Assembly (NCBI RefSeq): GCF_042651565.1
Contig: NZ_JBHSDF010000003.1
DNA length: 64,000 bases
Source of the DNA: Salinispirillum marinum
Lineage (GTDB): Bacteria; Pseudomonadota; Gammaproteobacteria; Pseudomonadales; Natronospirillaceae
Strand: one strand, 5' to 3'
Of the stretch, positions 60,812 to 64,000 are shown piece by piece; the first letter of the stretch is position 1, and the number at the start of each line of letters is the position of its first letter. The notes under the pieces are model-generated. The model was not told the origin of the DNA and made no database searches. It saw only the letters and a list, made by a program, of their open reading frames with translations. Made by a program: the position numbers and the translations under genes.

Positions 60812-61999
60812 ATGCAAGGTTTCACCCGGCCCATTCGTTTAACGCCCGTGTTTCAGCATTACGCATGGGGCACGGCGACGGCCATTACTGACCTGTTGAA
60901 TCTGCCAACTGTCAACACCAACGAACCGGTTGCAGAATTGTGGATGGGTGCGCATACGGGCTTACCTTCGCCTCTGGCATCGGCGATAGACGGCATAACG
61001 CATTTGGACGCCTTGATCGCACAAGACCCCAAAGCGATATTGGGCGAGCAAAACGCCGCCATGCATGACCAACTGCCCTATCTCTTCAAAGTGTTGAGCG
61101 CCGAGCACGCGCTTTCCGTTCAAGTACACCCCTCTAAAGCACAGGCGGAAGCCGGTTTTGCGGAGGAAAATGCGCGTGGTATCGCATGGACAGACCCAAC
61201 ACGCAATTACAAAGACGATAACCACAAGCCGGAACTGCTCATGGCGCTGACCGAATTTCACGCCATGGCCGGGTTTCGCCAACCCGATGCGGTGGCAGAC
61301 CGTTTCACTCAGTTGAACAGCCCAGCGTTGCATGCGTGGATAGAGCGTTTGCGGGAGCAGGGCCTGCCCGCCTTGGCCGAATTGTATGCGTGGCTGTTGC
61401 AGCGACCTCAGGCCGAAGTTGAAACCATCGTGCAGGAAGCCATGGCCGTGTTGCCCGATGCGCCTGAGTTCGCTTGGATGGCCCAACTGCATCAACAGTA
61501 TGGCGCCGATATGGGCATCTTCTTTCCTTTGGTGCTGAACTACCTTGTGCTGCAACCCGGAGAAGCCATTTATTTGGATGCTGGCATTCCGCACGCCTAT
61601 TTACGTGGCACCGGCTTAGAGGTGATGGCGAGTTCCGACAATGTGCTGCGCGGCGGCTTGACCTCAAAGCACATGGATGTACCGGAATTGCTGCGCATTA
61701 CCAACGTGGTGCCCGACTCGGTTCAGGTGCAAGCGGGTGTCACGGAGCAGGGCGTAACCCGTTTCGATATTCCCTGTACGGATTTTGACTTGCGGCTGAT
61801 TGACCTCAGCGAAGGCACCGTCACGCTGGGGTGCAGTGGCAGCGCTGAACTGTTGTTGGTGCTTTCGGGCGACGCAGAAGTGGCCGACCAAAGCGTGCAG
61901 CACGGCGATATTTTTTTGCTGCCCGCCTGTTTAGGCGAGGTGCGCTTACGCGGCAATGCGCGGTTGGCGGTGGTGACTACAGTGGTTGCGATACTCTAA
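60812..61999 (+). CDS. manA: Mannose-6-phosphate isomerase, class I
   Basis: 395 residues from the ATG at 60812 (AGGA upstream); a GTG 17 codons earlier is the alternative. Zinc ligands lie in SVQVHPSK (with the downstream Glu) and GIPHAYLRG, and the KPELLMAL and NVLRGGLTSKH motifs are intact. It interconverts fructose-6-P and mannose-6-P for nucleotide-sugar synthesis. Its stop overlaps the dgkA stop by three bases (convergent). Confidence 0.92.
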   Translation: MQGFTRPIRLTPVFQHYAWGTATAITDLLNLPTVNTNEPVAELWMGAHTGLPSPLASAIDGITHLDALIAQDPKAILGEQNAAMHDQLPYLFKVLSAEHALSVQVHPSKAQAEAGFAEENARGIAWTDPTRNYKDDNHKPELLMALTEFHAMAGFRQPDAVADRFTQLNSPALHAWIERLREQGLPALAELYAWLLQRPQAEVETIVQEAMAVLPDAPEFAWMAQLHQQYGADMGIFFPLVLNYLVLQPGEAIYLDAGIPHAYLRGTGLEVMASSDNVLRGGLTSKHMDVPELLRITNVVPDSVQVQAGVTEQGVTRFDIPCTDFDLRLIDLSEGTVTLGCSGSAELLLVLSGDAEVADQSVQHGDIFLLPACLGEVRLRGNARLAVVTTVVAIL

Positions 62000-62385
62000 C
62001 CGGCGAAAAGCCCCAGCACTTGCGTTTCCCATACCACCACACCCCATGTCAACGCCATCAACGCCAAGCTGGTGAACACCGCGGCGGAGCCCATGTCTTT
62101 GGCGCGTCCGGCCAATTCATTCCATTCCGGGCTGGCGTGGTCCACTATGGCTTCAACGGCGGAATTCAACAATTCGACGACTAAGACCAACAAACCGGAG
62201 CCAACCAGCAGTAACCATTGCAACAGGGTATCGGCCAAAAATGCGGCGGCGAGTACCGCTACCCCTACCAACAGCAACTCTTGTCGAAAGGCGGCTTCGT
62301 TGCGGTACGCCGCCCGAAAACCGTGCATGGAATAGCGGGTGGCGTTGATGATGCGTTGCAGGCCGGTAGTGCCGGGCTTGACCAT
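61996..62385 (-). CDS. dgkA: Diacylglycerol kinase
   Basis: 129 residues from the ATG at 62385 (GAGGAT upstream); a longer frame upstream is not conserved. Small trimeric membrane kinase: GFRAAYRNEAAFRQELLL at the amphipathic helix, then three hydrophobic helices and the active-site ELLNSAVEAIVDH and KDMGSAAVF. It recycles diacylglycerol to phosphatidic acid at the inner membrane. Confidence 0.93.
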   Translation of the reverse strand: MVKPGTTGLQRIINATRYSMHGFRAAYRNEAAFRQELLLVGVAVLAAAFLADTLLQWLLLVGSGLLVLVVELLNSAVEAIVDHASPEWNELAGRAKDMGSAAVFTSLALMALTWGVVVWETQVLGLFAG

Positions 62386-62449
62386 GGGGTATCCTCGTTG
62401 GGTGGTTTTTAGGCAGTAAACCGTACTTGTGTGACAAATAAAAGGTTGG

Positions 62450-63307
62450 ATGAACATGGTGTTCAAACGGGTCGGTACAATTTTGATGGTGGGTTTGATG
62501 CTTATGACCGCTATCCTGAACGCTGCGGTGGCCGAGCCGTTTCGTATTGCGACCTTCAACGTGCATTACATCTCGCCGAATCAAACAAAAATGGTGTGGG
62601 CTGACCGGCGGGATGCGGTGGTGGCGGCGTTAAGCGACATGAATGCTGATCTGGTGGCGTTTCAGGAGATGGAAACCTTTATAGGTGGCAGCGGCAACCC
62701 GGAGAACCAGCAATTGGATTGGGTGCTACAGCATCTGCCGGAATACCAAGCGGCGGCTGTGGGTGATCCTCGCACTTACCCTGCAACACAGCCCATTATC
62801 TATCGAGCCGAGCGTTTTACGCCGTTGGAGCAGGGATATTTCTTTTATTCGGCAACCCCTGACGTTATCTATTCTCGACAGTGGAACGGTGGGCATGCGT
62901 ATTTCAGCAGTTGGGTGAAGTTCTTAGATCGGCAGACCGAGCAAGCCTTCTATGTCCTGAATGTGCACAACGACTACAGCAGCCGCAGCAACCGCATAAA
63001 AACCACCGAACTGATCATGCAGCGCATGCAGCCGTGGTTACAGAGTGACGCGCCCATCGTGGTGTTAGGGGATTTAAATGCCCCTGGCTGGTTTGCTGAG
63101 GTGGCTGCCATTCGTGACCTCGGGTTTACCTTGGCGTCGAGCGCGGGCAGCACCTTTCATTTTAATCGGGGCTTGCATCTGTTTCCGGCCATTGACCACA
63201 TTCTGTTCACGGGGTTTCAGCAACAGGGTGATACCGAGCGGCTGAACCGCCGTTATGACGGTGTCTGGCCTTCAGACCATCATCCGGTATACATTAGTTT
63301 GCAGTGA
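62450..63307 (+). CDS. Secreted endonuclease/exonuclease/phosphatase-family protein
   Basis: 285 residues. A signal peptide (to about residue 28, AILNAAVAEP) precedes an EEP fold: RIATFNVHY, DLVAFQEMETF with the metal Glu, VLNVHNDYSSR, VVLGDLNAP with Asp/Asn, and DHHPVYI at the end. Exported phosphodiesterase; nucleic acid, sphingolipid or other phosphoester substrate unknown. The antiporter gene begins 31 bp later. Confidence 0.85.
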   Translation: MNMVFKRVGTILMVGLMLMTAILNAAVAEPFRIATFNVHYISPNQTKMVWADRRDAVVAALSDMNADLVAFQEMETFIGGSGNPENQQLDWVLQHLPEYQAAAVGDPRTYPATQPIIYRAERFTPLEQGYFFYSATPDVIYSRQWNGGHAYFSSWVKFLDRQTEQAFYVLNVHNDYSSRSNRIKTTELIMQRMQPWLQSDAPIVVLGDLNAPGWFAEVAAIRDLGFTLASSAGSTFHFNRGLHLFPAIDHILFTGFQQQGDTERLNRRYDGVWPSDHHPVYISLQ

Positions 63308-63338
63308 ACAATACGTTTTAATCGATTAGGTAGAATCT

Positions 63339-64000
63339 ATGGAACCCGCTTTTTTATTGTATGCGTTTGTCGGTGGGATGCTGGCCATGATTGTTCGGCT
63401 ACCGCCACTCGCTGGCTTTTTGGCCGCCGGATTTGTGTTGAACTGGCAAGGTTATGAATTGACCACCGCATTGGACTCCGTTGCGGATTTAGGCGTAACG
63501 CTGTTGTTGTTCACCATCGGGTTGAAATTGAATGTTAAGTTGTTGCTTCGGCCGGAAGTGTGGGGTGTTGCCACCTTGCACATGGTGTTGTCCAGTGGTG
63601 GCTTTTTGGTGGTGTTTATCGCGCTAAAAGCCTTAGGTGTGATGCTGTTTCAAAACAGTGGGTGGACCAACCTACTGGTGCTGGGTTTTGCGTTGTCGTT
63701 TTCCAGTACGGTGTTCGCGGTAAAGGTACTGGAGGACCGCAGTGAGACGCAGTCGCTGTATGGCCGGGTAGCGATTGGTGTATTGATCATGCAGGACATC
63801 TTCGCCGTGCTATTTCTAACGGCATCTACCGGCGCGCTGCCCAGCCCTTGGGCGCTGGCGCTGGTGTTGCTTATCCCGGTGGCGCCGGTATTTCGTCGGT
63901 TGCTGGAACGCTTGGGGCATGGTGAGATGCAGGTGCTCTTTGGGTTCCTGTTTGCCCTGGTGTTGGGGTATCAGTTGTTTGAAACGGTGGGTATCAAGGG
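63339..64000 (+). CDS. CPA2 cation:proton antiporter (KefB/YbaL-like), 5' part
   Basis: 220 residues visible; the gene runs off the right edge. The frame opens at ATG 63339 (AGG upstream) and stays open. It shows repeated hydrophobic helices with the Na/H-exchanger signatures VADLGVTLLLFTIGLKLNVK and LSFSSTVFAVKVLEDRS, then GVLIMQDIFAVLF. CPA2-type monovalent cation antiporter or glutathione-gated K efflux family; the regulatory TrkA-N domain, if present, lies outside the window. Confidence 0.87.
   Translation, partial: MEPAFLLYAFVGGMLAMIVRLPPLAGFLAAGFVLNWQGYELTTALDSVADLGVTLLLFTIGLKLNVKLLLRPEVWGVATLHMVLSSGGFLVVFIALKALGVMLFQNSGWTNLLVLGFALSFSSTVFAVKVLEDRSETQSLYGRVAIGVLIMQDIFAVLFLTASTGALPSPWALALVLLIPVAPVFRRLLERLGHGEMQVLFGFLFALVLGYQLFETVGIK

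Noticed and set aside
1..64000. CRISPR array, tRNA or rRNA genes, prophage, integron
   Set aside because: No regular spaced repeats, no cloverleaf candidates, and no integrase or phage structural genes were recognised on either strand.

Overview
The window looks like chromosomal DNA of a marine, cold-adapted gammaproteobacterium. The ErpA, Lrp, TyrRS, PBP1b, CarAB-GreA, AcnD/PrpF and Gpt proteins all read as gammaproteobacterial. An LpoP-like lipoprotein behind mrcB, a DmdC-like acyl-CoA dehydrogenase pair and a DUF3494 ice-binding lipoprotein fit the Oceanospirillales/Saccharospirillaceae-Pseudomonadales neighbourhood. That placement is inference; no rRNA or tRNA gene was seen. Most of the window is G+C-moderate, densely coded housekeeping and catabolic DNA. 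One AT-rich island at about 18.5-22.9 kb is the exception.

Layout. 0-18.4 kb: the tail of a MalT-like LuxR regulator, hemJ, a DUF6776-bactofilin-erpA run, an M23 peptidase divergent from tyrS, lrp, a PfkB sugar/nucleoside kinase, mrcB with an overlapping lpoP-like gene, a small XRE-like gene, an M16 protease lipoprotein, and two tandem long acyl-CoA dehydrogenases. 18.5-22.9 kb: AT-rich island with a coupled DUF262-HEPN gene pair, a decayed IS3-type transposase tail and a convergent P-loop ATPase; this is the best candidate for an undescribed defence-type module. 22.9-26.4 kb: two LPP20-type lipoproteins and the ice-binding lipoprotein. 26.4-36.3 kb: vanillate demethylase vanAB with a divergent VanR-like GntR regulator and TGGATCCA operators, then an aldo/keto reductase with LysR regulator, an NTF2-like protein plus alpha/beta hydrolase, a sigma-54 activator and a chemoreceptor. 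36.6-42.3 kb: carA, carB, greA and a DUF4149-like membrane protein. 42.5-51.9 kb: a beta-propeller lipoprotein, a UPF0303/oxidoreductase pair, purine salvage (NCS2 permease, apt, gpt), a stand-alone AAA ATPase with a symmetrical promoter, and small membrane proteins. 52-58.8 kb: a complete methylcitrate operon (prpR-prpB-prpC-acnD-prpF, minus strand) for propionate use. 58.9-64 kb: a yjiS/yjiR-like divergent pair, manA, dgkA, a secreted EEP-family phosphoesterase and the start of a CPA2 antiporter.

The most unusual non-coding feature is a family of long intergenic hairpins, about 80-130 bp each. They share a core (GACGC..TAAA.CC.TCCATG..GGCTCGG followed by a GC-rich mini-hairpin) but carry different, self-complementary outer arms. 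Two lie between the acyl-CoA dehydrogenase genes, one between prpB and prpC, one between carA and carB, with more diverged hairpins nearby. Palindromic operators are also visible in front of vanA/vanR, prpR, yjiR/yjiS and the sigma-54 regulator.
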